In this document: positions 7,453 to 14,441 of the stretch, one piece after another
Layout of the letters: every line of letters starts with the position of its first letter
How positions within the stretch are numbered: the first letter of the stretch is position 1
Origin: Fusobacteriota bacterium
Lineage (GTDB): Bacteria; Fusobacteriota; Fusobacteriia; JAPLKR01
Assembly (NCBI GenBank): GCA_026387965.1
Contig: JAPLKR010000129.1
Coordinates: 1 to 14,566, forward strand
Direction: 5' to 3'
Length of the DNA: 14,566 nt
The notes under the pieces: model-generated
Database searches by the model: none
What the model was told of the DNA's origin: nothing
Seen by the model: only the letters and a program-made list of their open reading frames with translations
Translations under genes and position numbers: made by a program

Positions 7453-8454
7453 TTATTTTGCCATTGCCTGTGATACAGCTACAGCTACAGCAACTGTGGC
7501 ACCTACCATAGGATTATTTCCCATTCCTAAAAATCCCATCATTTCCACATGGGCTGGAACTGAAGAAGAGCCTGCAAATTGCGCATCCGAATGCATTCTT
7601 CCCATCGTATCTGTCATTCCATAAGAAGCCGGTCCTGCTGCCATGTTATCCGGATGTAAAGTTCTACCCGTTCCACCACCAGACGCTACTGAGAAAAATT
7701 TTTTACCTTGCTCAAGACGTTCTTTTTTATATGTACCCGCTACTGGGTGCTGAAAACGCGTCGGATTGGTTGAATTTCCCGTAATAGAAACATCCACACC
7801 TTCTGAATGCAAAATAGCAACACCTTCTCTCACGTCATCAGCTCCATAGCATCTTACTTTTGCTTTTTCTCCATTTGAATAAGCAATTTCTTGAACAACT
7901 GTAAGTTTTCCTGAATAATAATCAAATTGCGTTTGAACATAAGTAAATCCATTAATTCTAGAAATAATCATAGCGGCATCTTTACCCAGCCCATTAAGTA
8001 TTACTTTTAAAGGGTGTTTTCGCACTTTGTTAGCTGCACGTGCAAGACCAATAGCACCTTCAGCTGCTGCAAATGATTCATGCCCTGCTAAAAAAGCAAA
8101 ACAATGCGTCTCTTCACGAAGTAACATCGCCGCCAGATTTCCATGTCCTAATCCTACTTTTCTATCTTCAGCTACAGATCCAGCAATACAAAATGATTGT
8201 AGTCCTATCCCAATTATCTCTGCAATTTCAGGGGCTGTTTTAATACCTTTTTTAATGGCTAGTGCTGCCCCAACCACATAGGCCCATGCCGCATTTTCAA
8301 ACGCAATTGTCTGAATTTGTTTTGTGATAGTATATGGATCGACACCCTTTTCAAGACAAATGTTTTTTGCCTCTTCTAAAGAGTTTATCCCTGCTTCTTT
8401 TAGAGTGTTTTCCACTCTCTCAATCCTTCTCTCATAACTTTCAAATAGTGCCAT
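7453..8454 (-). CDS. GGGtGRT family protein, partner of the NifU-like scaffold
   Basis: A 333-residue soluble protein of the GGGtGRT family, named for the motif seen here at residues 259-265 in VASGGGTGRTLHPDNMAAGP. Other conserved-looking stretches are GLGHGNLAAMLLREETHCFAF broken around 101-121, FLAGHESFAAAEGA (121-134), NGLGKDAAMIISRINGF (154-170) and NSTNPTRFQHPVAGTYKKER (227-246). The C-terminus is Gly/Met/Ala-rich (MMGFLGMGNNPMVGATVAVA). Cys residues at 33, 89, 118 and 202 are available as metal ligands, but none forms a classical cluster motif. AGGAGG lies just before ATG 8454 and overlaps the end of the NifU-like gene, 8 bases away. This pairing is known in anaerobic bacteria and archaea. 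Its biochemical role is not established to my knowledge; a part in iron-sulfur assembly or delivery is inferred from the neighbour. Confidence 0.9.
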   Translation of the reverse strand: MALFESYERRIERVENTLKEAGINSLEEAKNICLEKGVDPYTITKQIQTIAFENAAWAYVVGAALAIKKGIKTAPEIAEIIGIGLQSFCIAGSVAEDRKVGLGHGNLAAMLLREETHCFAFLAGHESFAAAEGAIGLARAANKVRKHPLKVILNGLGKDAAMIISRINGFTYVQTQFDYYSGKLTVVQEIAYSNGEKAKVRCYGADDVREGVAILHSEGVDVSITGNSTNPTRFQHPVAGTYKKERLEQGKKFFSVASGGGTGRTLHPDNMAAGPASYGMTDTMGRMHSDAQFAGSSSVPAHVEMMGFLGMGNNPMVGATVAVAVAVSQAMAK

Positions 8455-8462
8455 TTTTCCTC

Positions 8463-9155
8463 CTATTCATGTCTTGGATCAATATATTTTACAGCTTCGT
8501 CAAATCTACCATAATTATTGGTTGTTTTTGCTAAAGCTTCATTTGCATCTGTACCTTTTTTTATCATTTCCATCATCTTTCCAAGATGTACAAATTCATA
8601 TCCGATAATTTGACTTTCACCGTCAAGCGCTAAGCGCGTTATAAATCCTTCGGCCATCTCAAGATATCTTGGACCTTTTGCTAACGTACCATACATGGTA
8701 CCAACTTGGCTTCTCAGTCCTTTCCCTAAATCTTCAAGCCCTGCTCCAATAGGAAGACCCCCTTCGGAAAATGCCGTTTGGGTTCTACCGTAAGCAATTT
8801 GTAAAAAAAGTTCTCTCATCGCTGTATTAATTGCATCACAAACCAAATCTGTATTCAAAGCCTCAAGAATCGTTTTTCCAGGAAGAATTTCTGCAGCCAT
8901 CGCAGCAGAGTGCGTCATGCCTGAACACCCTATCGTCTCAACTAACGCTTCTTGAATAATGCCCTCTTTAACATTAAGCGTTAATTTACATGCCCCTTGC
9001 TGTGGTGCACACCAACCAACGCCATGTGTTAGCCCTGAAATATCCTTTACTTCTTTTGATTGTACCCATTTTCCCTCTTGTGGAATAGGGGCTGCTCCGT
9101 GATTTGGACCTTTTGCAACTGAGCACATGTGTTCTACTTCTGTTGAATAAATCAT
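8463..9155 (-). CDS. NifU/IscU-like iron-sulfur cluster scaffold protein
   Basis: A 230-residue protein with an IscU/NifU-N-type fold. Cys 49, Cys 77 (in ETIGCSGMTHSAAMAAEIL) and Cys 106 (TDLVCDAIN) are plausibly the three cluster ligands of such scaffolds; Cys 11 and Cys 56 are extra. It is longer than IscU (about 130 residues), with an additional C-terminal part (GGLPIGAGLEDLGKGLRSQ and later residues) that is characteristic of the version found next to GGGtGRT genes. The start ATG 9155 has AAGGAGG seven bases upstream. No cysteine desulfurase gene is near, so sulfur supply must come from elsewhere. A promoter about 90 bases upstream and two inverted repeats in the leader suggest regulated expression of this two-gene operon. 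Confidence 0.88.
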   Translation of the reverse strand: MIYSTEVEHMCSVAKGPNHGAAPIPQEGKWVQSKEVKDISGLTHGVGWCAPQQGACKLTLNVKEGIIQEALVETIGCSGMTHSAAMAAEILPGKTILEALNTDLVCDAINTAMRELFLQIAYGRTQTAFSEGGLPIGAGLEDLGKGLRSQVGTMYGTLAKGPRYLEMAEGFITRLALDGESQIIGYEFVHLGKMMEMIKKGTDANEALAKTTNNYGRFDEAVKYIDPRHE

Positions 9156-9168
9156 TTCTTTTCCTCCT

Positions 9169-9187
9169 TATACATTTGTGATGTATA
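9169..9187 (-). promoter_or_regulatory. Perfect inverted repeat touching the NifU-like ribosome binding site
   Basis: TATACAT and ATGTATA (7 bp each) are separated by five bases, CACAA on the message strand. The repeat directly adjoins AGGAGG (9163-9168). It matches in position and loop the hairpin before the lipoprotein gene. It could be an operator or an RNA hairpin that controls ribosome access. Confidence 0.5.
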
Positions 9188-9194
9188 CCTTTTA

Positions 9195-9212
9195 AAAAAT
9201 ATACATATTTTT
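9195..9212 (-). promoter_or_regulatory. Second inverted repeat in the NifU-like leader
   Basis: AAAAATAT and ATATTTTT flank a two-base centre, seven bases beyond the first hairpin. Both repeats share the core ATACAT. It may be a second binding site for the same factor, but the AT-rich sequence makes chance symmetry likely. Confidence 0.3.
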
Positions 9213-9242
9213 GCTACCTTAGTTGATATCTTATGTGAACCT

Positions 9243-9271
9243 ATTCTACACTAATTTTGTAATTTATACAA
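9243..9271 (-). promoter_or_regulatory. Predicted promoter of the NifU-like/GGGtGRT operon
   Basis: On the minus strand TTGTAT (9271-9266) and TAGAAT (9248-9243) are 17 bases apart, a normal sigma-70 spacing. Transcription would begin near 9236, giving a leader of about 80 bases that contains both inverted repeats. Confidence 0.45.
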
Positions 9272-9391
9272 TTATATTCCTATAAAAAAGTATCAATTAT
9301 ACGCCTTCTTTCATAGTTACTCTCGTAACTTCAAGAAAACATACACCTGATACTCTTTAATTATGTCAGTCCAAAATATAAACGCTTATAT

Positions 9392-9598
9392 TTATATTAT
9401 TTTTTTCACTCTTCCGACCGTTCCTGAAAGAAGTTCTACTTTAATACCATGTGGATGAAACTGAGCATTTGTCAGTATACGCGCAACAAATCCCTCTGTT
9501 AAATTCTCGGTTTGTTGGTCCTCTTTTTTTATCACCATCACCTTTATTCCTATCTTAATGTTGCTTCTTTCACGTCCATCTAATGCTACTTTTTCCAT
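9392..9598 (-). CDS. ywbE: YwbE family small protein
   Basis: A 68-residue protein matching the YwbE (DUF2196) family: R-x-NIKIGIKVMVIKKEDQQT, ENLTEGFVARILTNAQFHPH and GIKVELLSGTVGRVKKI are the family's usual blocks in order. It looks like a small beta-barrel of the SH3/KOW-like type, from the basic, Gly/Val-rich pattern. The function is not known; nucleic-acid or ribosome association has been an obvious guess but is not shown. GGAGG lies four bases before ATG 9598. It follows gatB by about 65 bases with a terminator hairpin between, so it may be made from readthrough of the gat operon. The length is normal and the gene is intact. Confidence 0.9.
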   Translation of the reverse strand: MEKVALDGRERSNIKIGIKVMVIKKEDQQTENLTEGFVARILTNAQFHPHGIKVELLSGTVGRVKKII

Positions 9599-9638
9599 TT
9601 TGCCTCCCTATTTTATTTTTACTGTTCATAAAACGAAA

Positions 9639-9656
9639 AGAGTCTCGAAAGACTCT
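9639..9656 (-). terminator. Hairpin terminator after gatB
   Basis: On the minus strand AGAGTCT and AGACTCT form a 7-bp stem closed by a TTCG tetraloop, followed by TTTCGTTTT. It begins about eight bases after the gatB stop. The T tract is interrupted, so it may be partial and let some transcripts reach ywbE. Confidence 0.75.
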
Positions 9657-9663
9657 CTTGATA

Positions 9664-11109
9664 TTACTGATTCAATTTAGCAAGTACAAGTTCATTCACA
9701 AGTTGTGGATTAGCTTGTCCCTTTGTCTCTTTCATCACTTGTCCCATAAGTGCTTTAATCGCCCTATCTTTTCCAGCTTTAAAATCTGCTACAGATTGAG
9801 CATTTGCACTAAGTACTTTTTCAACGATAGTTTCTAATGCTGATACGTCTGAAATTTGCTTTAATCCTTTAGATTCAACAATTTTTTCAGGGTCAATGTC
9901 CTTGCCACCTACCATGGTCTCAAAAATCTCTTTAGCAATTTTTCCTGAAATTATCCCTGTATGAATCAGTTTAACCAATTTGCCAAAATTCTCTGAATTA
10001 ATATGGAACGATTCTATCTCAATTCTACTATCTTTTAGCACTTTTAATAGTTCAGTTAAAATCCAACTGCTGGTAAGTTTTGCATTTTCACTTACTTTTA
10101 CAGCCGTTTCAAAATAGTTTGCAAGCTCTACATCTTCTGATAAAATGCCAGCATCATACTCTGGAATTTGATACTCCAACATAAAACGCGCTTTTTTCTC
10201 TTCAAAAAACTCTGGAAGTTTACTTCTTAAACTCTCAATATACTCTTTTGATACCACAACAGGCGGCAAATCTGGCTCTGGGAAATAACGGTAGTCATTA
10301 GCCTCTTCCTTAGAACGCATGGATTTTGTAATCCCCTCTGCTTCGTCCCAAGTACGGGTCTCTTGAACAATTTTACCCCCATTTTCAATCACACCAATTT
10401 GTCGCTCAATTTCATAATCAATCGCTCTAGAAACAGCCTTAAATGAGTTCAAATTTTTAGTCTCTGTTCGTGTTCCAAACACACTACTTCCTATTTCCAT
10501 AACCGATACGTTAGAATCACAGCGCAAGCTACCATTTTCCATATTCACATCAGAAATGCCACTGTACTTTAAAATACTTTTTAATGCATTTAAAAACTCA
10601 TACGCTTCTTGTGATGTTTTAATGTCAGGTTGCGTTACAATCTCGATGAGGGGAATTGAAGTTCTGTTAAAATTGATAAAACTTTCGCCTAACGCATCGC
10701 TGTGCACCATTTTTCCAGCATCTTCCTCAATATGAATCTCACGAATGGTCACTTTTTTCAAATTTCCATTTGGCATTTTATACTCTAACCACCCATTACT
10801 TGCATAAGTATGCTCAAACTGGGTAATTTGATAACTCTTCGGCGTATCTGGATAAAAATAATTTTTCCTATCAAATCGCGAATAGGGGTTAATCTCACAA
10901 TTTAGCGCTAGTCCTCCAATAATTGCAAATTCTAACACTTTCTCATTGAGTTTTGGAAGCGCACCAGGATGTCCTAAACAGACAGGACAAGTATGGCTAT
11001 TTGCAAGACTATTATCATAATCTGCACTACACTGACAAAATACTTTAGTCCCAGTTTTAAGTTGTAGATGTATCTCAAGTCCAATCACCGCTTCATATTG
11101 CTTAGACAT
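9664..11109 (-). CDS. gatB: Asp-tRNA(Asn)/Glu-tRNA(Gln) amidotransferase subunit B
   Basis: A 481-residue kinase/tRNA-binding subunit of the GatCAB complex. It phosphorylates the misacylated Glu- or Asp-tRNA and receives ammonia from GatA to make Gln- or Asn-tRNA in the cytoplasm. The N-terminal catalytic domain begins EAVIGLEIHLQL (6-17). Four cysteines, C25 and C27 in FCQC plus C41 and C44 in CPVC, form the known zinc site, followed by LGHPGALP. The motif GSLRCDSNVSV (about 207-217) and DYRYFPEPDLPP are also typical. The C-terminal YqeY-like tRNA-binding domain ends in KALMGQVMKETKGQANPQLV. The length is normal. The start codon overlaps the gatA stop in ATGTCTAA, and its GGAGGGG site lies inside the gatA end, so the two are translationally coupled. 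Confidence 0.97.
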   Translation of the reverse strand: MSKQYEAVIGLEIHLQLKTGTKVFCQCSADYDNSLANSHTCPVCLGHPGALPKLNEKVLEFAIIGGLALNCEINPYSRFDRKNYFYPDTPKSYQITQFEHTYASNGWLEYKMPNGNLKKVTIREIHIEEDAGKMVHSDALGESFINFNRTSIPLIEIVTQPDIKTSQEAYEFLNALKSILKYSGISDVNMENGSLRCDSNVSVMEIGSSVFGTRTETKNLNSFKAVSRAIDYEIERQIGVIENGGKIVQETRTWDEAEGITKSMRSKEEANDYRYFPEPDLPPVVVSKEYIESLRSKLPEFFEEKKARFMLEYQIPEYDAGILSEDVELANYFETAVKVSENAKLTSSWILTELLKVLKDSRIEIESFHINSENFGKLVKLIHTGIISGKIAKEIFETMVGGKDIDPEKIVESKGLKQISDVSALETIVEKVLSANAQSVADFKAGKDRAIKALMGQVMKETKGQANPQLVNELVLAKLNQ

Positions 11110-12574
11110 TTGCCCCTCCTAAGTTTTCAGGGTAGTGAATTACACCACGCAGTTTTTCGTAAGCGCTTGATACTTTTAAGAGTTTACCCTCTTCAAAGTT
11201 GTTAGAAACAAGTTGAATACTTCCATATAAATTACCAATTTTTCCAGTTGGAATTGAAATTCCAGGAAGTCCAGCAAGGTTGGCAGGTACAGTAAAGATA
11301 TCAATTAGATAGCTATCCACCACACTTAAATTTTCTTCGCATTTAAACGCTACATTGGGAACAGTTGGGGTTAAAATCACATCCACACTTTTGAATGCAT
11401 TTGCATAAGACTCTTTTATCACCTCTCTCAGCTTCAATGCTTTTTTATAGTAGGCATCATAAAACCCTGCTGAAAGTACATAGTTTCCAACCATAATACG
11501 GCGCTTTACCTCTTTTCCAAACCCTTCACTTCTTGATTTCACATACATCTGTTGAATGGTGTCAAACTGCTCAGCTCTGTGCCCATAACGGATACCATCA
11601 TAACGTGCAAGGTTAGAACTCGCCTCAGCAGGTTGAATAATATAATAGGCTTCAATAGCATATTTCAATGCTGGCATCTCAAGTTCAATTATTTCTGCAC
11701 CCAGTAATTTTAAATTTTCAATAGCTTCTATGACACTTGCCTTCATAGCATCGTTCACATGAGGGTCATTGACCATACTAGATACCACGCCCACTTTCAT
11801 CCCTTTTACAGACTCTCCTATAAATGAAGCAAAATCATTCGTAGGTGTTTTTGAACTGGTTGCATCTTTTACATCATGCCCACAAATAGCATTGAGCGTC
11901 AATGCCAAATCTTCAGAGTTTTTAGCAAATGCTCCGATTTGGTCAAGCGAGCTTCCAAGCGCCATCAATCCATAGCGAGATACCCTCCCATAAGTCGGTT
12001 TTAATCCTAAAATCCCACAATATGATGCTGGTTGACGAATACTTCCCCCTGTATCACTTCCAATCGATATAGGTGCTTGTAAACTAGCGATACTTGAAGC
12101 CGAACCGCCACTCGATCCTCCAGCAACACGACTTAAATCAAGAGGGTTTTTAGATGTTTTGAAATAAGAGGTTTTCGTAGAGACTCCCATCGCAAACTCA
12201 TCAAGATTGGTTTTTCCAAGAATAACAACTCCTTGTGATTTTAATTTTTCAACGACAGTCGCATCATATACACCCACATAGTTCTCGAGCATTTTTGACG
12301 CAGCCGTAGTCTTTTCTCCTTTTAATATAATATTGTCTTTTACAGAGATAGGGATACCTGAAAGGGCCGAAATCACTTCACCTTGTGCTATTTTTTCATC
12401 AACCATTTTAGCCGTTTTTATCGCCTCATCGAAACGTGTCGAGATGAAACTTCCTACTGCCCCGTCTGTTTTTTCGATTCTTTCAATAAAACTTTCTGTA
12501 ATTTCGATTGAACTTATCTCTTTAGAACGAAGCATTCTAGCGAGTTCACTCGCTGTCTTTTGATATAGTTTCAC
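11102..12574 (-). CDS. gatA: Asp-tRNA(Asn)/Glu-tRNA(Gln) amidotransferase subunit A
   Basis: A 490-residue glutaminase of the amidase-signature family that releases ammonia for GatB. The Ser-cisSer-Lys triad is visible: Lys79 in PISVKDN, Ser154 in AGGSSGGSA and Ser178 in GSDTGGSIRQP, at the same positions as in the well-studied Staphylococcus aureus enzyme. The length is normal for the family. The start ATG 12574 has AGGAGG seven bases upstream, which overlaps the gatC stop. The 3' end overlaps gatB by eight bases. The presence of all three subunits suggests that the organism makes Gln-tRNA, Asn-tRNA or both by transamidation. Confidence 0.97.
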   Translation of the reverse strand: MKLYQKTASELARMLRSKEISSIEITESFIERIEKTDGAVGSFISTRFDEAIKTAKMVDEKIAQGEVISALSGIPISVKDNIILKGEKTTAASKMLENYVGVYDATVVEKLKSQGVVILGKTNLDEFAMGVSTKTSYFKTSKNPLDLSRVAGGSSGGSASSIASLQAPISIGSDTGGSIRQPASYCGILGLKPTYGRVSRYGLMALGSSLDQIGAFAKNSEDLALTLNAICGHDVKDATSSKTPTNDFASFIGESVKGMKVGVVSSMVNDPHVNDAMKASVIEAIENLKLLGAEIIELEMPALKYAIEAYYIIQPAEASSNLARYDGIRYGHRAEQFDTIQQMYVKSRSEGFGKEVKRRIMVGNYVLSAGFYDAYYKKALKLREVIKESYANAFKSVDVILTPTVPNVAFKCEENLSVVDSYLIDIFTVPANLAGLPGISIPTGKIGNLYGSIQLVSNNFEEGKLLKVSSAYEKLRGVIHYPENLGGANV

Positions 12575-12582
12575 GCATCCTC

Positions 12583-12873
12583 CTAAAGTACCTTAGTGAC
12601 TATAAACTCACCATCACTATGGGTTTTGCTATTTTTTACTGCTTCAGATATTGAAAGAGAAACGTGTGGCGTATCCTCATTAAAATCATTTTTAAAATCT
12701 GATGACACTCTATCTAACTGAATCTTCTCAAGTTCAGCCGTTGGTATGGCTTGTAAATTGTCCACAAATTGAACAATACTATTGAGATCTAAAATTATTT
12801 CATTTATTTCGCTTGCATTAAACTCAAGCTGTGAAAGTTGTGCAAGCTTTTCAACTGTTTTATTTTCTATCAT
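12583..12873 (-). CDS. gatC: Asp-tRNA(Asn)/Glu-tRNA(Gln) amidotransferase subunit C
   Basis: A 96-residue structural subunit that wraps around GatA and GatB and stabilises the complex. The pattern VEKLAQLSQLEFNASEINEI near the N-terminus and the central FVDNLQAIPT segment are typical, and the length is the usual one. GGAGG lies four bases before ATG 12873. It is the first gene of the gatC-gatA-gatB operon, downstream of a strong promoter, and its stop TAG forms part of the gatA ribosome binding site. Confidence 0.95.
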   Translation of the reverse strand: MIENKTVEKLAQLSQLEFNASEINEIILDLNSIVQFVDNLQAIPTAELEKIQLDRVSSDFKNDFNEDTPHVSLSISEAVKNSKTHSDGEFIVTKVL

Positions 12874-12949
12874 TTTGCCTCCAGATTTTGCAAATGCTAA
12901 AATTCTAATGCCTCTTAGCTATCACACAAACATTTAAATACTTCATTAT

Positions 12950-12979
12950 ATTATACCAAATTCCTTAGCTCTCTGTAAA
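12950..12979 (-). promoter_or_regulatory. Predicted promoter of the gatCAB operon
   Basis: TTTACA (12979-12974) and a perfect TATAAT (12955-12950) are 18 bases apart on the minus strand. TGG just before the -10 box makes it an extended -10 (TGnTATAAT). This is the best promoter match in the window. It lies in the 301-base gap between gatC and the divergent outer-membrane-protein gene, which holds no gene. The rest of that gap shows only T-rich tracts and the plus-strand promoter described separately. Confidence 0.75.
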
Positions 12980-13115
12980 TAGCGAACCCTGTAAAATAAT
13001 CTATCTACAATAAGTTTTTTTATGAATTATTCTTTTTTTAACCACCGTATTGCTTAACTAACCATATGAATTGGTATTTTCAAAACAAATTTAACCTTAT
13101 AGATAAATTCTCTAC

Positions 13116-13144
13116 TTGCAAATGTGATAAATATTCGGTATGAT
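13116..13144 (+). promoter_or_regulatory. Predicted promoter of the outer-membrane-protein gene
   Basis: TTGCAA (13116-13121) and TATGAT (13139-13144) are 17 bases apart, 30 bases before the start codon. The short leader contains ATATAGTGTACATATTTT directly before AGGAGG, which is partly self-complementary around GTAC. Confidence 0.65.
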
Positions 13145-13174
13145 ATAGTGTACATATTTTAGGAGGTAATTCTT

Positions 13175-13891
13175 ATGAAAAAGCAAATTCTACTTGGCTC
13201 AATAGCAATTTTAGCACTTTCAGCATTTTCATTTGCAGATAATGTGAGTGGTGCTTCAAGCATAAGTGGTTCAAGTGTTTTATATTCTAGTGACACAAAT
13301 AGTAGCGGTTCTACTCAAATATCTGGTAATTCTAATATTACGATTATTCCACTTCCTCAACCAACAGCGAAACCTATCAAACTCATTCTTAATACATATG
13401 CTGGTATTAATGCGCCGCTTGCTAGTGCAAATGGTTCATTTAAAAACAATGTTCTAAATCAGTCTTACTCTCAATCTGCAAATGGTGTTTTTGGTGGTGA
13501 AATTATGACACCTATTTCTCCAGTAGATCAAATTGGGTTTGGTATGGCTTACTATACTTCAGTTCAACTTGCTAATGCAATCTACCCTTCATACTATAAT
13601 GGGCTTCCCGTATATCTTGCTTACAAATATTATTTTCCTCTCTTTGGTAACGGTTACGTCCCTTACGTTGAGATGCGTGGAGGTTACAATTTTGTTGTAG
13701 GCACTGGGAATTCTAATATTAACCTTATTGGTGGGCTCTACGCAACTTTTGGAATCGGTATGCAAGTATTTGACTGGACATTCCAAATGGATTATTTAGA
13801 TACTAATGCCGGTGGAAACATCAATGGTCAATCTGGAACCTTGAATACTCAAGGCTTACAATTTACTGTTGGCAAACTTTTTAATCTGTAA
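13175..13891 (+). CDS. Predicted outer-membrane beta-barrel protein
   Basis: A 238-residue exported protein. The signal peptide is residues 1-21 (MKKQILLGSIAILALSAFSFA) with cleavage likely before Asp22. Residues 22-62 are a low-complexity Ser/Gly/Asn-rich segment (GASSISGSSVLYSSDTNSSG) ending in a Pro-rich hinge, PLPQPTAKPIKL. The rest alternates hydrophobic and polar residues with many Tyr, Gly and Asn, as in a small beta-barrel: LNTYAGINAPLA, QIGFGMAYYTSVQ, YLAYKYYFPLFGNGYVPYVE, LYATFGIGMQVFDWTFQMDY and a final LQFTVGKLFNL. About eight strands can be imagined; the last residue is Leu rather than Phe. The start has AGGAGG eight bases upstream and its own promoter. It is the only complete plus-strand gene here. 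The role (porin, adhesin or other) cannot be told. Confidence 0.8.
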   Translation: MKKQILLGSIAILALSAFSFADNVSGASSISGSSVLYSSDTNSSGSTQISGNSNITIIPLPQPTAKPIKLILNTYAGINAPLASANGSFKNNVLNQSYSQSANGVFGGEIMTPISPVDQIGFGMAYYTSVQLANAIYPSYYNGLPVYLAYKYYFPLFGNGYVPYVEMRGGYNFVVGTGNSNINLIGGLYATFGIGMQVFDWTFQMDYLDTNAGGNINGQSGTLNTQGLQFTVGKLFNL

Positions 13892-14006
13892 ATCGTTATA
13901 AATCAACGTATTGGTTGAGTATTTGTGTAGTAATATTTCATGGTTTTGTATATACAATGCATGGTTTTAAAAACTTTTTACACCAAAATTACACCGAGAA
14001 TAATTT

Positions 14007-14031
14007 AAGAGGGCTGATGAGGCTCTCTTTT
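14007..14031 (+). terminator. Rho-independent terminator after the outer-membrane-protein gene
   Basis: AAGAGGGC (14007-14014) pairs with GCTCTCTT (14022-14029) with one G-T wobble around a 7-base loop, ending in TTTT. It lies 115 bases after the stop codon. The gene-free stretch 13892-14240 otherwise shows only this, the minus-strand terminator at 14199-14222, and plain AT-rich sequence. Confidence 0.65.
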
Positions 14032-14198
14032 CATTATTCACAAATATGTCTATAGTTTGCGATTCTAAATTTCCCTTTGCTTTATTAGGAACATAAATCA
14101 TCTATTTTGATTTTGAACACATAAGCCACATTATATGTTGCCTAAACTCAAAGAATTGAAATTTAGATCAGTTTGTTTTTTTCCCTGCGGTTAAATAT

Positions 14199-14222
14199 AA
14201 AAAAAGACCCTTGCGAGTCTTT
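14199..14222 (-). terminator. Rho-independent terminator of a truncated minus-strand gene
   Basis: On the minus strand AAAGACTC and GGGTCTTT form an 8-bp stem (one wobble pair) with a GCAA tetraloop, followed by a run of seven T. It lies 18 bases after the stop codon of the remnant at 14241-14441 and supports that remnant being a true gene end. Confidence 0.85.
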
Positions 14223-14240
14223 AGAGTATTTCCGAACGTT

Positions 14241-14441
14241 TCATATAAACATTCTTTTCGCCAGATTCGTAAATAGTTTTCTGTATAAATTTTGCAATTC
14301 ATCTGTATTTGATGTATTGTCTATACAAATAAAATTCTCAATACTGACTTTAAGATTGTGGCTAATCATTTTCTTCACAATTGAAAGCCAATTATTTATT
14401 TTTATTAATTTAACTTCTTTAACTAATGGTGAATTGTATAA
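14241..14441 (-). pseudogene. 3' remnant of an unrecognised minus-strand gene
   Basis: An open minus-strand frame of 66 codons ends in TGA at 14241-14243 and is followed by a strong terminator. It reads LYNSPLVKEVKLIKINNWLS and continues through VKKMISHNLKVSIENFICID and TSNTDELQNLYRKLFTNLAK to RMFI. It has no well-placed start codon or ribosome binding site: the first Met is at residue 25. The frame closes with TAA at 14442-14444, near where the IS30-like element appears to begin. The simplest reading is the C-terminal end of a gene cut off by that insertion. The composition (amphipathic, Lys-, Asn- and Leu-rich) is that of a normal soluble protein, but I do not recognise a family. Confidence 0.5.

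Noticed and set aside
8027-8281. Plus-strand open frame opposite the GGGtGRT gene
   Set aside because: It is fully antisense to a well-recognised gene, has no ribosome binding site, and its Ala/Pro/Ser-rich composition follows from the coding strand.
9376-9402. AATATAAA/TTTATATT hairpin after ywbE as a terminator
   Set aside because: The stem is purely A-T, and no T run follows on the minus strand, so the signal is too weak to call.
12874-13174. Riboswitch or T-box in the gatC leader
   Set aside because: The leader from the predicted promoter to gatC is only about 70 bases, with no T-box sequence or terminator/antiterminator pair visible.
14012-14021. CTGATGAG core resembling a hammerhead ribozyme
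   Set aside because: The motif is the loop of a simple terminator hairpin; the other conserved core (GAAA between stems) and the three-stem layout are absent.
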